From NCBI GenBank assembly GCA_964409355.1, contig CAYPDC010000005.1, positions 3,306 through 67,305 on the forward strand: a DNA stretch of 64,000 nucleotides. The letters run 5' to 3'. Source of the DNA: PCC-10605 sp964409355 (GTDB taxonomy: Bacteria; Cyanobacteriota; Cyanobacteriia; Cyanobacteriales; Cyanobacteriaceae). A program made the translations under genes and the position numbers. The notes under the pieces were generated by a model. It was given only the letters and a program-made list of their open reading frames with translations, made no database searches and had not been told where the DNA came from. This document shows, in pieces, positions 7,600 through 15,785 of this stretch. Each line of letters opens with the position of its first letter. Position 1 is the first letter of the stretch.

Positions 7600-8955
7600 A
7601 TGAACCGAGAAAAACGTCTATATCATATCACAACCTTTGGTTGTCAGATGAACAAAGCCGATTCAGAAAGGATGGCAGGAATACTTGAAAATATGGGCTT
7701 TGAGTTTACAGAAGATCCTAACCAAGCTAAGGTAGTTGTTTATAATACTTGTACCATCAGAGATAACGCTGAACAAAAAGTCTATTCCTATTTAGGCCGA
7801 CAGGCAAAAAGAAAGCATCAAGAACCAGATTTGACCCTCGTTGTCGCAGGATGTGTGGCGCAACAGGAAGGAGAGCAGTTATTAAGACGTGTTCCTGAGT
7901 TAGACTTAGTTATGGGTCCTCAACACGCTAACCGTTTAGATAGTTTATTAGAACAGGTGTTCGCTGGTAATCAGGTAGTAGCCACTGAACCAATTCATAT
8001 CTACGAGGATATTACTAAACCCCGCCGTGATAGTAAGGTTTCTGCTTGGGTGAATATTATTTATGGTTGTAACGAAAGATGTAGTTATTGTGTCGTTCCC
8101 AATGTGAGAGGAGTAGAACAGTCGAGAACTCCAGAAGCAATTAAAGCCGAGATTGAAGAATTAGCTAGGCAGGGTTATAAAGAAATAACTCTTTTAGGGC
8201 AAAATATCGATGCTTACGGACGGGATTTACCCGGAGTGACGGAAACGGGGCGACATAAACATACTTTGACGGATTTACTCTATTATATTCATGATATAGA
8301 AGGTATTGAGCGTATTCGTTTTGCTACCTCTCACCCTCGTTATTTTACCGAGCGTTTGATCAAGGCTTGTTATGAATTACCGAAGGTGTGTGAACATTTC
8401 CATATTCCTTTTCAATCGGGGGATAATGATATTCTTAAGGCAATGAAACGGGGTTATACCCATGAACGTTATCGGGATATTATTGCTAAAATTCGGGGAT
8501 ATATGCCTGATGCGGCTATTAGTGCCGATGCGATTGTTGGTTTCCCCACAGAAACGGAGGAGCAATTCCAAAATACCTTAAAATTAGTGGAGGATATTGG
8601 TTTTGATCAACTTAACACTGCCGCCTATTCTCCACGCCCTAACACCCCTGCGGCGGAATGGCAAAATCAAATTGATGAACAAGAAAAGAGCGATCGCCTC
8701 CAGAGACTAAACCACTTAGTTGCCATTAAAGCAGGAGAAAGATCCTTAAGATACCAAGACAGAATTGAGGAAGTCTTAGTAGAGGACGTTAACCCTAAAG
8801 ATACAACTCAAGTGATGGGAAGAACCAGAGGTAATCGTTTAACTTTCTTTGTCGGAAATTTAGAGGAATTAAAAGGTAAAGTTGTACCAGTAAAAATTAC
8901 GGAAGTTCGAGCCTTTAGTCTTACGGGAAAAGCCTTATCTTTAGCGGTGGTTTAA
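7600..8955 (+). CDS. miaB: tRNA-2-methylthio-N6-dimethylallyladenosine synthase MiaB
   Basis: Radical-SAM methylthiotransferase that adds a methylthio group to i6A37 of tRNAs reading UNN codons, using two [4Fe-4S] clusters. The N-terminal UPF0004 domain holds its cluster cysteines at C15 (TFGCQMNK), in YNTCTIRD and in VAGCVAQQ. The radical-SAM triad is C157, C161 and C164 (CNERCSYC). A TRAM domain closes the 451-residue protein (residues about 380-450). The start at 7600 lacks a clear Shine-Dalgarno, but the nearby ATG at 7592 meets a stop at once. It is a single-gene unit following the ccm operon. Confidence 0.96.
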   Translation: MNREKRLYHITTFGCQMNKADSERMAGILENMGFEFTEDPNQAKVVVYNTCTIRDNAEQKVYSYLGRQAKRKHQEPDLTLVVAGCVAQQEGEQLLRRVPELDLVMGPQHANRLDSLLEQVFAGNQVVATEPIHIYEDITKPRRDSKVSAWVNIIYGCNERCSYCVVPNVRGVEQSRTPEAIKAEIEELARQGYKEITLLGQNIDAYGRDLPGVTETGRHKHTLTDLLYYIHDIEGIERIRFATSHPRYFTERLIKACYELPKVCEHFHIPFQSGDNDILKAMKRGYTHERYRDIIAKIRGYMPDAAISADAIVGFPTETEEQFQNTLKLVEDIGFDQLNTAAYSPRPNTPAAEWQNQIDEQEKSDRLQRLNHLVAIKAGERSLRYQDRIEEVLVEDVNPKDTTQVMGRTRGNRLTFFVGNLEELKGKVVPVKITEVRAFSLTGKALSLAVV

Positions 8956-8972
8956 CTAAAAATACTCACATT

Positions 8973-9060
8973 ACCTGAGTTCGGAGTTCGGAGTTAAACG
9001 TTATGAATAGTAAGGCACTTAATCGCTTATTTTACAAGGTTTTCTACATCGAACTCAGGT
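8973..9060. repeat. Short element bounded by 11-bp inverted repeats (ACCTGAGTTCG)
   Basis: ACCTGAGTTCG at 8973-8983 is an exact inverse of CGAACTCAGGT at 9050-9060, enclosing 66 bases that begin with GGAGTTCGGAGTT. It lies 17 bases after miaB and may end its transcript. It belongs to the same repeat family as 1535-1585 and 33521-33810. Confidence 0.7.
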
Positions 9061-9113
9061 GAATCATACTCAAATCCTGATCGAAGAATGAAAGCAAATT
9101 ATTTTTGTTTAAA

Positions 9114-9184
9114 AGCGGATGGGGGGAATCGAACCCCCATCATTAGCTTGGAAGGCTAAGGTTTTACCACTAAACTACATCCGC
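9114..9184 (-). tRNA. trnG-UCC: tRNA-Gly(UCC)
   Basis: On the minus strand the sequence folds into a full cloverleaf: acceptor GCGGATG/CATCCGC, D arm GTTTAGTGGTAAAAC, anticodon arm TTAGC-CTTCCAA-GCTAA with anticodon TCC, and T arm GGGGG-TTCGATT-CCCCC, with discriminator T at 9114. CCA is not encoded. It reads GGA and GGG codons. It lies in the 442-bp space between miaB and the sugar transferase gene. Confidence 0.96.
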
Positions 9185-9397
9185 ATATTTATATCTATCA
9201 ACACTTTGACCATTATAACAATAAATTTTTGATTTGACAAGACAAATAGTCCCAGAAAATATAGTCGAATAGAACATAGACTGGAATAAAACAAAAAAGT
9301 ATTCCCAATCTAGGATAAATAAATCGTTTACAGTATAATCTCAAGTAGAAGGTCTTTATCTTTAAGCTGAAGAATTTGTTATTCTTCTGAAAAATAT

Positions 9398-10306
9398 ATG
9401 ATTTTTGTAACTGTTGGTAAAGAGTATCCTCAATGGCTCGATCAAGGATTAGTTGAGAAAATTATTTTGGATTTTGCTAGAACTAAAATTATCGATAGTA
9501 GTGGTGTTGGTTCTTTAGTAGCTTTGATGAAATTTACGAGGGAAAAAAATATTGTTTTACAAATTTGGAGTATTACCCCTCAAGTAACAGAGGTATTTTC
9601 CCTGATTGGAATGCAAAAAGTTCTCTCGATTATACCCCATACAGAACCTACGACACCTATTGCCAACTCTACCTTAAAGGATTTCCCCGCCGCAATGCAT
9701 CCTTCAGTGCGATCGAAAACTAAGCGTTTAATGGATATTGTCGGTGGCTTAATTGGTTTGGCAGTGGTAGGAATTTTATTTATTCCCGTTGCGATCGCCA
9801 TTAAGTTAGATAGCCCAGGTCCTGTTTTGTTTAGTCAAACTCGTTGCGGTTGGATGGGTAAGAGATTCAAGATTTGGAAGTTTCGCTCCATGGTGACAAA
9901 TGCGGAAGCCCTTAAAGCCACTATTGACAATCAGGCTCAAGGAGCATTTTTTAAAAATGAGAATGATCCTCGTATTACTCGTGTCGGTCGCTTTTTGCGT
10001 AAAACCAGTTTAGATGAATTCCCTCAGTTTTGGAATGTGGTAAAAGGAGATATGAGTTTAATTGGCACTCGTCCCCCAACTCCTGATGAAGTAGAGCGGT
10101 ATGAAGTTCCCAACTGGCAAAGATTAGATGTGCGCCCTGGCTTAAGTGGTGAATGGCAGGTAAATGGGCGATCGAAGATCCGGGATTTTGAAGACGTGAT
10201 TAAACTTGATTTGCGTTATCAGGAAAACTGGAGTTTAGTGTACGACTTAAAGTTAATTTTCAAAACCATCATCGTGATTTTTTCCAAAGATTCTGGTGCG
10301 GCTTAA
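9398..10306 (+). CDS. STAS domain fused to an undecaprenyl-phosphate sugar transferase
   Basis: 302 residues in two parts. Residues 1-85 resemble a STAS anti-sigma-antagonist domain with the phosphorylatable serine motif IIDSSGVGSL (S34). Residues 107-302 are a bacterial sugar transferase (WcaJ/RfbP type): one membrane helix (about 112-134), the loop FSQTRCGWMGKRFKIWKFRS, then TSLDEFPQFWNV and GDMSLIGTRPP. Such enzymes load the first sugar phosphate onto the lipid carrier for exopolysaccharide or O-antigen. The STAS part looks about 20 residues shorter at its N-terminus than usual. A converging RsbW-like ORF overlaps its stop by 4 bases, which suggests a partner-switch control of polysaccharide initiation; that is inference. 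Confidence 0.88.
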   Translation: MIFVTVGKEYPQWLDQGLVEKIILDFARTKIIDSSGVGSLVALMKFTREKNIVLQIWSITPQVTEVFSLIGMQKVLSIIPHTEPTTPIANSTLKDFPAAMHPSVRSKTKRLMDIVGGLIGLAVVGILFIPVAIAIKLDSPGPVLFSQTRCGWMGKRFKIWKFRSMVTNAEALKATIDNQAQGAFFKNENDPRITRVGRFLRKTSLDEFPQFWNVVKGDMSLIGTRPPTPDEVERYEVPNWQRLDVRPGLSGEWQVNGRSKIRDFEDVIKLDLRYQENWSLVYDLKLIFKTIIVIFSKDSGAA

Positions 10307-10626
10307 AACAGAGGCGATCGCATCTTCAGACAATTGCGTTGATGTGATTTCTGACTATAATGGATGCTCCAACTATGTTCATCTCTGAGTTTGAGAAAAA
10401 AAATAAAACCCCACTGAGATTCTCTTTCCCATAAATTAATGTCATCAGACTGGATTAGGCTTTGCAAATTGTCTAAAGCACAAGTCAAATCGAAAAACTC
10501 GCCACGATCAAAAATCTGAATCTCTAAATACTGACTGGTAATTTCCAGTTGTAAATCAATATTATTTACTAATTTTAATGATTGTTCTTGCTCATTTTTA
10601 AACCCTTTCTTCCCATGCCTCCCCAT
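10303..10626 (-). CDS. RsbW-like anti-sigma/kinase domain, apparently 5'-truncated
   Basis: 107 residues resembling the C-terminal half of cyanobacterial anti-sigma regulatory factors (HATPase_c, RsbW type): the strand LQLEITSQYLEIQIFDRGE, then a helix region and the closing QRNCLKMRS. The N-terminal half with the ATP-binding N-box helix is not seen in any frame upstream; the sequence runs straight into a repeat end (CGAACTCAGGT) and a hairpin near 10652-10692. It is probably a remnant or a shortened regulator. It faces the STAS/sugar-transferase gene, a classic kinase-antagonist pairing. The family call is tentative. Confidence 0.5.
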   Translation of the reverse strand: MGRHGKKGFKNEQEQSLKLVNNIDLQLEITSQYLEIQIFDRGEFFDLTCALDNLQSLIQSDDINLWERESQWGFIFFLKLRDEHSWSIHYSQKSHQRNCLKMRSPLF

Positions 10627-10665
10627 CTTACTTTTACCATTTTTCTTCTATCGAACTCAGGTTAT

Positions 10666-10692
10666 GTTGGGTTACGCTATCGCTAACCCAAC
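10666..10692. terminator. Hairpin downstream of atpC
   Basis: GTTGGGTTA at 10666-10674 pairs with TAACCCAAC at 10684-10692, 31 bases beyond the atpC stop. It may end the atp operon transcript. No long U tract follows on the minus strand, so it may also be simply one of the dispersed GTTGGGT hairpin repeats. Confidence 0.5.
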
Positions 10693-10722
10693 CTGCACGG
10701 TTACTAATATAACTAAACTATT

Positions 10723-11670
10723 CTATTCTAAAGAGTTTGCACCGGCTACAACCTCAAGAATTTGCTGAGTAATAGAAGCCTGACGAGCCTTGTTATAAGA
10801 CAACGTCAAAGTTTTCATTAAATCACTAGCATTTTCACTAGCATTGTTCATCGCTGTCATTCGAGCGGCTAACTCACTAGCGGCAGATTCTTGTAAGGCT
10901 CTTAATAACTGGTTGTTTATATATAAGGGTAAGAGAGAATCTAAAATTTGAACGGGATCTTGTTCAAAAATCATATCTCTGGGAAAATCGCCGACAGAAG
11001 TAGTAACGGCTTCTCTTTCTACTTGGAAATTTCCACTGCGCACGGTTAAGCGGAAGATTTCATCATCTTTCACCTCTAAGCCTTGAGGAGTTAAAGGTAA
11101 AAGGGTTTGAATGATGGGTTTAGAACTAATTAAGGACACAAACCGAGTATAAATTAACTCGACCCTATCTACTATATTGGAGAAGAATAAAGAGATTAAC
11201 TCATCAGAGATATTCTGAGAATCTTTTGCGGTGGGGATTTGCTCTAAACCATAAAAAGTGTTACTGATAGGTTCTTCCCGGCGTTTAAAATACTGTTCCG
11301 CTTTTCTCCCAACAGTGATATAAGTATAGTTGAGACCTTGACTTTTTAATTCTGCCGCTCTTTGTTCCGCTCTTTTTATGATACTTGTGTTATAACTACC
11401 ACATAAGCCACGATCGCCCGTCACGACTAAGAGGGCAACGGTATTAACTTCTCTTTCGTTGAGTAAAGGTAAATCCACATCCTCAAAACGGAGACGATTT
11501 TGTAAACCGTATAAAACTTGAGCGAGGGTATCAGCAAAAGGACGAGTTGCAGTAACTTGTTCTTGAGCCCGTCTTACCTTTGCCGCCGCCACTAATCGCA
11601 TCGCCTCAGTAATTTTCTTCGTATTTTTTACTGAATCAATCCGATCTCGAATTGCTTTTAAGTTAGACAT
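10723..11670 (-). CDS. atpC: F-type ATP synthase subunit gamma
   Basis: Central rotor shaft of the F1 sector, 315 residues. The N-terminal coiled helix begins NLKAIRDRIDSVKNTKKITE, the conserved segment GDRGLCGSYN follows near residue 85, and the C-terminal helix ends SITQQILEVVAGANSL. It has the extra cyanobacterial/chloroplast stretch after residue 195 that lengthens gamma relative to E. coli, without a thioredoxin-regulated cysteine pair (FQVEREAVTTSVGDFP). It is the last gene of the minus-strand operon, 202 bases after atpA; that spacer holds repeat hairpins. Confidence 0.97.
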   Translation of the reverse strand: MSNLKAIRDRIDSVKNTKKITEAMRLVAAAKVRRAQEQVTATRPFADTLAQVLYGLQNRLRFEDVDLPLLNEREVNTVALLVVTGDRGLCGSYNTSIIKRAEQRAAELKSQGLNYTYITVGRKAEQYFKRREEPISNTFYGLEQIPTAKDSQNISDELISLFFSNIVDRVELIYTRFVSLISSKPIIQTLLPLTPQGLEVKDDEIFRLTVRSGNFQVEREAVTTSVGDFPRDMIFEQDPVQILDSLLPLYINNQLLRALQESAASELAARMTAMNNASENASDLMKTLTLSYNKARQASITQQILEVVAGANSLE

Positions 11671-11807
11671 AATCTTAATATTGAGGTTAACAGTTGATAA
11701 TTGACAACTATCTGTTGAGGGAGATTTGGGACCCCCTCTAACCCCCCTTTATAAGGAGGGGGATAAATTCAAGAAGGAAGGTGATACTAAAAATAAATGA
11801 TATGTAG

Positions 11808-11825
11808 GGTGGGCAATTGCCCACC
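11808..11825. repeat. GGTGGGCAATTGCCCACC palindrome in the atpA-atpC spacer
   Basis: An 18-bp perfect palindrome within GTAGGGTGGGCAATTGCCCACC, a copy of the dispersed hairpin family also at 17269-17285. A G/C-rich palindromic repeat (CCCCCTCTAACCCCCC near 11731) lies beside it. They sit inside the atp operon and could reduce read-through into atpC. Confidence 0.6.
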
Positions 11826-11845
11826 AATTAACCCCTGTCAAACAG

Positions 11846-11862
11846 GCATCTTGCCTGTAAAA
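11846..11862. repeat. ACAGGCATCTTGCCTGT hairpin after atpA
   Basis: ACAGGCA pairs with TGCCTGT over a 3-base loop, about ten bases beyond the atpA stop. A near copy (ACAGGCATCTTACCTGT) sits just after the b' subunit gene at about 14620-14636, so the same hairpin follows two cistrons of this operon. Confidence 0.6.
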
Positions 11863-11872
11863 AAGAAATTAA

Positions 11873-13384
11873 TTAAGCGTTAAATGCTTGTTTCGCTTCA
11901 GCAACTGCCTCTTTTAATATGGCTTCCGCTTCGTCAGTTAATTTCTTCTCAGTGTTAATAATTTCCACAAATTTGGGCTTACTGTTTTTGATATAGTTGC
12001 GTAAGCTAGTGACAAAATCTTGTACTTTCTCAACGGCAATATCATCTAATAACCCGTTAATACCAGTGTAAACCTGAGCTACTTGTTCCCAAACCGCTAA
12101 AGGAAAGTTTTGAGGCTGTTTAAGTAACTGGCGTAAACGTTGCCCACGAGCAAGTTGTGCTTGAGTAGCTGCGTCTAAGTCAGAGGCAAATTGAGAGAAT
12201 GCCTCTAATTCAGCAAACTGTGCTAATTCTAATTTTAATTTACCTGCAACCTGTTTCATTGCTTTGGTTTGAGCCGCAGAACCCACACGGGATACGGAGA
12301 TACCAGCGTTAATGGCGGGGCGGAAACCAGCGTTGAATAAGTCAGAAGATAAGAAGATTTGTCCGTCAGTAATAGAAATTACGTTGGTAGGAATATAAGC
12401 GGATACGTCTCCTGCTTGAGTTTCGATGATAGGTAATGCAGTCATACTTCCACCACCTAACTCATCATTGAGTTTAGCCGCTCTTTCTAATAGGCGAGAG
12501 TGTAAGTAGAATACGTCACCGGGATACGCTTCCCGTCCGGGAGGGCGACGTAATAACAAGGACATCTGACGGTAAGCCTGAGCCTGTTTGGATAAATCAT
12601 CGTAAATTACGAGGGTTGCTTTTCCTTTGTACATAAAATACTCGGCGATGGCAGCTCCTGTGTAGGGTGCTAAGTATTGTAAGGTAGCAGGATCGTTGGC
12701 GTTAGCCGCCACAACTACGGTGTAATCTAAAGCACGTTTTTCTCTTAAGGTATCAACCACGTTAGCAACGGTGGAAGCCTTTTGTCCGATGGCAACGTAA
12801 ACACAAATTACGTCTTCGGATTGTTGGTTAATGATGGTGTCAACGGCGATCGCAGTTTTCCCAGTTTGTCTGTCACCGATGATTAACTCCCGTTGTCCTC
12901 TACCTACAGGGATCATAGCGTCGATGGCAGTAATACCAGTTTGCATAGGCTCACAAACGGACTTACGATCAACGATACCGGGGGCAGGGGATTCAATTAA
13001 ACGAGTATCATTGGTTTCGATGTCCCCTTTACCATCAATGGGACGAGCTAAAGCATCTAAGACTCTACCCACTAAAGCCTCCCCCACGGGAATTTGCGCG
13101 ATCTTACCAGTAGTTTTAACACTGCTACCTTCTTGGATGTCTAAACCATCACCCATTAACACCGCACCGACGTTGTCTTGTTCGAGGTTAAGAGCGATAC
13201 CGACAGTACCATCTTCAAATTCTAATAACTCCCCCGCCATAGCTTGGTCTAAACCGTAGATACGGGCAGTTCCGTCCCCCACCTGTAATACCGTTCCAAC
13301 ATTAGAAACTTGAACCTGTTGGTCATAAGATTCAATCTGTTGGCGAATAATGCTACTAATTTCGTCTGGTCTAATTGCTACCAT
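11873..13384 (-). CDS. atpA: F-type ATP synthase subunit alpha
   Basis: Non-catalytic nucleotide-binding subunit of the F1 hexamer, 503 residues. The beta-barrel N-domain begins MVAIRPDEISSIIRQQIES, the P-loop GDRQTGKT is near residue 170, and the conserved core PGREAYPGDVFYLHSRLLER and GSMTALPIIETQAGD is intact. It is transcribed between atpH (79-base gap) and atpC. Length and motifs match cyanobacterial AtpA throughout. Confidence 0.98.
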   Translation of the reverse strand: MVAIRPDEISSIIRQQIESYDQQVQVSNVGTVLQVGDGTARIYGLDQAMAGELLEFEDGTVGIALNLEQDNVGAVLMGDGLDIQEGSSVKTTGKIAQIPVGEALVGRVLDALARPIDGKGDIETNDTRLIESPAPGIVDRKSVCEPMQTGITAIDAMIPVGRGQRELIIGDRQTGKTAIAVDTIINQQSEDVICVYVAIGQKASTVANVVDTLREKRALDYTVVVAANANDPATLQYLAPYTGAAIAEYFMYKGKATLVIYDDLSKQAQAYRQMSLLLRRPPGREAYPGDVFYLHSRLLERAAKLNDELGGGSMTALPIIETQAGDVSAYIPTNVISITDGQIFLSSDLFNAGFRPAINAGISVSRVGSAAQTKAMKQVAGKLKLELAQFAELEAFSQFASDLDAATQAQLARGQRLRQLLKQPQNFPLAVWEQVAQVYTGINGLLDDIAVEKVQDFVTSLRNYIKNSKPKFVEIINTEKKLTDEAEAILKEAVAEAKQAFNA

Positions 13385-13463
13385 TTTCCTTATTTTTAGT
13401 TACTAAAATAATAGTTTGCTTATCAATTTTGCTCTAGATACGGAATTTAACTTTAGTTTAATC

Positions 13464-14018
13464 TTATGCGTTACCAAGCATACTGAAACTAATACGACGC
13501 AGTTGTCCTCTCAGACTTGCATCATACACTTGAGAACCAACTTTGATGATCACACCACCAATAATGTCAGGATCGATTTTTGTCTCGATTTCGACACCAT
13601 TAGCACCGGTGAGTTGTTTGATTCTTTCTGCCAATTTTTCCGCTTCGCCTTCGTAAAGACGTACAGCAGAGGTAACTTCTGCTAACACAACGTTATTTAA
13701 TTGGCGCAAAATTTCTAAATACTTACCGAAAATGCCTTCTAGAAAACGAATCCGTTTGCGATCGACCAACAGTAATAAAAAATTGAGTAGGAAGGGGTGA
13801 ACTTTTCCTTCTACAATTCTTTTCATCACCTCTTTTTTATCTTCGGCACTAACTAAAGGACTTGCCATAAAATTCCGTAAATCTTCGGACTCTTGAAATA
13901 AGTTCTTTAATTCACGGACACTATAAGCAATCTCATCGGTAATATGGTGAGATTTAGTTAGAGACATTAAGGCTTCTGCATAAGGTTCAACCACTTCGGC
14001 GGTAATAGCACTTTGCAT
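13464..14018 (-). CDS. atpH: F-type ATP synthase subunit delta
   Basis: OSCP/delta subunit, 184 residues, which attaches the peripheral b/b' stalk to the top of F1. It begins TAEVVEPYAEALMSL and carries the conserved C-terminal signature KIDPDIIGGVIIKVGSQVYD. It lies six bases after atpF and 79 bases before atpA, within the operon. Confidence 0.96.
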   Translation of the reverse strand: MQSAITAEVVEPYAEALMSLTKSHHITDEIAYSVRELKNLFQESEDLRNFMASPLVSAEDKKEVMKRIVEGKVHPFLLNFLLLLVDRKRIRFLEGIFGKYLEILRQLNNVVLAEVTSAVRLYEGEAEKLAERIKQLTGANGVEIETKIDPDIIGGVIIKVGSQVYDASLRGQLRRISFSMLGNA

Positions 14019-14024
14019 CTGTTT

Positions 14025-14549
14025 TTAACCTCCTAATTGCTCAACAGCACGACGGATCAACTTACCCTGAATATCATCGTTTAAGCGATCTTGTAATTCT
14101 TGTTCAGCTTTTTGTAAAGCTAAAACAGCAATAGTACGCTTTAATTCCCTCACCACTTTTGCTCTTTCAAAATCTAACTCCTGAACAGCAGTGGCTTTCA
14201 TTCTTTCAATATCTTTTTGCCCTTGAGCTAAAATTTGCTCTCTGGTGGTTTTTGCTCTCATCTCGGCATCGGTTTTAATTTGTATAGCCTTTGCTTGAGC
14301 TTGACTTAAATTTTCTTTCGCCTCAGCTAATGCTTGAGCGGCAGTTTTGGCACGTTCTTCTGCTTCTTTGATTTCTTCAGCGATGCGATGGCGTCTTTCT
14401 GTGAGAATATTGCCCACAAATTTCCCGCCATACACCACCAATAACCCAATCACAATTACTAAGTTGATTAGGTTAGAACCAAGAATATCTGAACTAATCC
14501 CAAACCCACCACCTGCTTCTTCAACTGCTAAGTAGAATAAATTGATCAT
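14025..14549 (-). CDS. atpF: F-type ATP synthase subunit b
   Basis: Peripheral stalk subunit, 174 residues: one N-terminal membrane helix (about 22-46, GSNLINLVIVIGLLVVYGG) followed by a long charged coiled coil rich in Ala, Glu and Lys. Cyanobacteria use one b and one b' in place of the b2 dimer. Together with the b' gene upstream it forms the heterodimeric stator. Confidence 0.96.
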   Translation of the reverse strand: MINLFYLAVEEAGGGFGISSDILGSNLINLVIVIGLLVVYGGKFVGNILTERRHRIAEEIKEAEERAKTAAQALAEAKENLSQAQAKAIQIKTDAEMRAKTTREQILAQGQKDIERMKATAVQELDFERAKVVRELKRTIAVLALQKAEQELQDRLNDDIQGKLIRRAVEQLGG

Positions 14550-14636
14550 AATTAATCTCTATTTAAACTAGGGGTAGATTGTTTTCTGAGAAAACCAGCT
14601 CCAAAAGTTAAGGTAAAACAGGCATCTTACCTGTAA

Positions 14637-15131
14637 TTACTTGGCAAACTCCGCACCGATTATTTTCTCAACAATTTGACTACTCAAAGCCTTGACTTCT
14701 TCTTGTAGTATAGATAGTGCGTCCTTTCTTTCCGCTTCAATTTGTTCTGAGGCTTTTTGACGTTCAGCAATTACCTCTTGTTGAGCTTGTTGTACCTGTT
14801 CGGAAACAATTTTTTGAGCTTCAGTTTGAGCTTGAGCAATAATAGTTTGAGATTCTTTGCGTACTTCTCGTAATTCTTGCTCGTATTGTTGTGCAACGGC
14901 GATGGCATCTTGCTTTTGTTTTTTAGCCTGAGCCCATTGCCCTTGAACATAACCGGCTCTTTCATCGATGGCTTTACCCAGTGGTTTGTAAAAAAGAGCG
15001 TTGAGAATTGACGCTAAAATCAAAAACTGAATTGCCATTAAAGGCAAAGTAGCGTCAATGTCAAACAAGCCCCCTGATTCTGCGGTTTCCGCCGCTAATA
15101 AAATCCATTGTGTCATCATAATTTGACTCAA
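14637..15131 (-). CDS. atpF2: F-type ATP synthase subunit b'
   Basis: The second stator subunit (b', also called atpG in cyanobacteria). A membrane helix at about residues 29-50 (LPLMAIQFLILASILNALFY), the motif KPLGKAIDERAGYVQGQ and a long coiled coil follow. The N-terminus is uncertain: ATGs at 15131, 15119 and 15116 are all possible, and homologs usually start closer to GLFDIDATLP. It precedes atpF by 87 bases; that gap carries an ACAGGCATCTTACCTGT hairpin right after its stop. Confidence 0.94.
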   Translation of the reverse strand: MSQIMMTQWILLAAETAESGGLFDIDATLPLMAIQFLILASILNALFYKPLGKAIDERAGYVQGQWAQAKKQKQDAIAVAQQYEQELREVRKESQTIIAQAQTEAQKIVSEQVQQAQQEVIAERQKASEQIEAERKDALSILQEEVKALSSQIVEKIIGAEFAK

Positions 15132-15209
15132 AGTCAGAGTTTACTTGTGCCGTTTTTCTAAACTAGAACTATGCTTATAGTTATTACTGCAATGGTGTAT
15201 TTTGTTCAG

Positions 15210-15270
15210 TGGCTAGGTTTTAGGTAATAGGTCATTACCGATGAACTACCCTAAAAACCTAAAACCTGAA
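15210..15270. repeat. Inverted heptamer-type repeat between atpE and b' genes
   Basis: AGGTTTTAGGTAATAGGT is followed after a short break by ACCTAAAACCT in inverse orientation. The arms can pair to form a long stem in the transcript between the c and b' cistrons. The arms resemble those of the elements near 33550 and 34540. Confidence 0.6.
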
Positions 15271-15312
15271 TTTATTATTGCTATGGGTTATCCTATAATC
15301 TAAGCTAATTAA

Positions 15313-15558
15313 TTAAGCGAAAGGATTAGCGAACAATAATACTAAAGCCACAACTAAACCGTAAATGGTTAACGCTTCCATGAATGCTAAACTTAAGAGT
15401 AAAGTCCCACGGATTTTGCCTTCTGCTTCAGGTTGACGGGCGATACCTTCTACGGCTTGTCCTGCGGCGTTACCTTGTCCTAAACCGGGGCCGATAGCGG
15501 CTAAACCTACTGCTAGAGCGGCGGCGATAACGGAAGAAGCGGCTACTAATGGATCCAT
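15313..15558 (-). CDS. atpE: F-type ATP synthase subunit c
   Basis: Proteolipid of the membrane rotor ring, 81 residues, two membrane helices. The glycine-rich first helix is GLAAIGPGLGQGNAAGQAV, and the proton-carrying carboxylate is E61 in LAFMEALTIYG. The polar loop ARQPEAEGKIRG contacts gamma and epsilon. The gene is flanked by untranslated stretches of 181 and 227 bases. Extra leader or processing is plausible, since c is needed in 13-15 copies per enzyme. Confidence 0.98.
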   Translation of the reverse strand: MDPLVAASSVIAAALAVGLAAIGPGLGQGNAAGQAVEGIARQPEAEGKIRGTLLLSLAFMEALTIYGLVVALVLLFANPFA

Positions 15559-15785
15559 AATTCTTTTTTCCTTTTTTTGATTAATTTACTAAAATAATAC
15601 AGTGTTGATTTTTGGGGGAATCGATGTTTAAATATCTTTTCCTCTTGTTTAGTTAACCACACAATGGTGATTAAATTAAGCCCACAATGTATTTAACTAT
15701 ATTTTGGGTTTTTACGATAGTCAGTTTGATTAAATTCTGACTTTTTTCAGGGCTCAATTTTCATTAGCTCACTAAGTATTTTAAC

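Noticed and set aside
12831..13259. A 142-residue plus-strand frame opposite atpA
   Set aside because: It mirrors the highly conserved atpA sequence and is Ser/Pro-rich in the way expected from the reverse of a coding frame.
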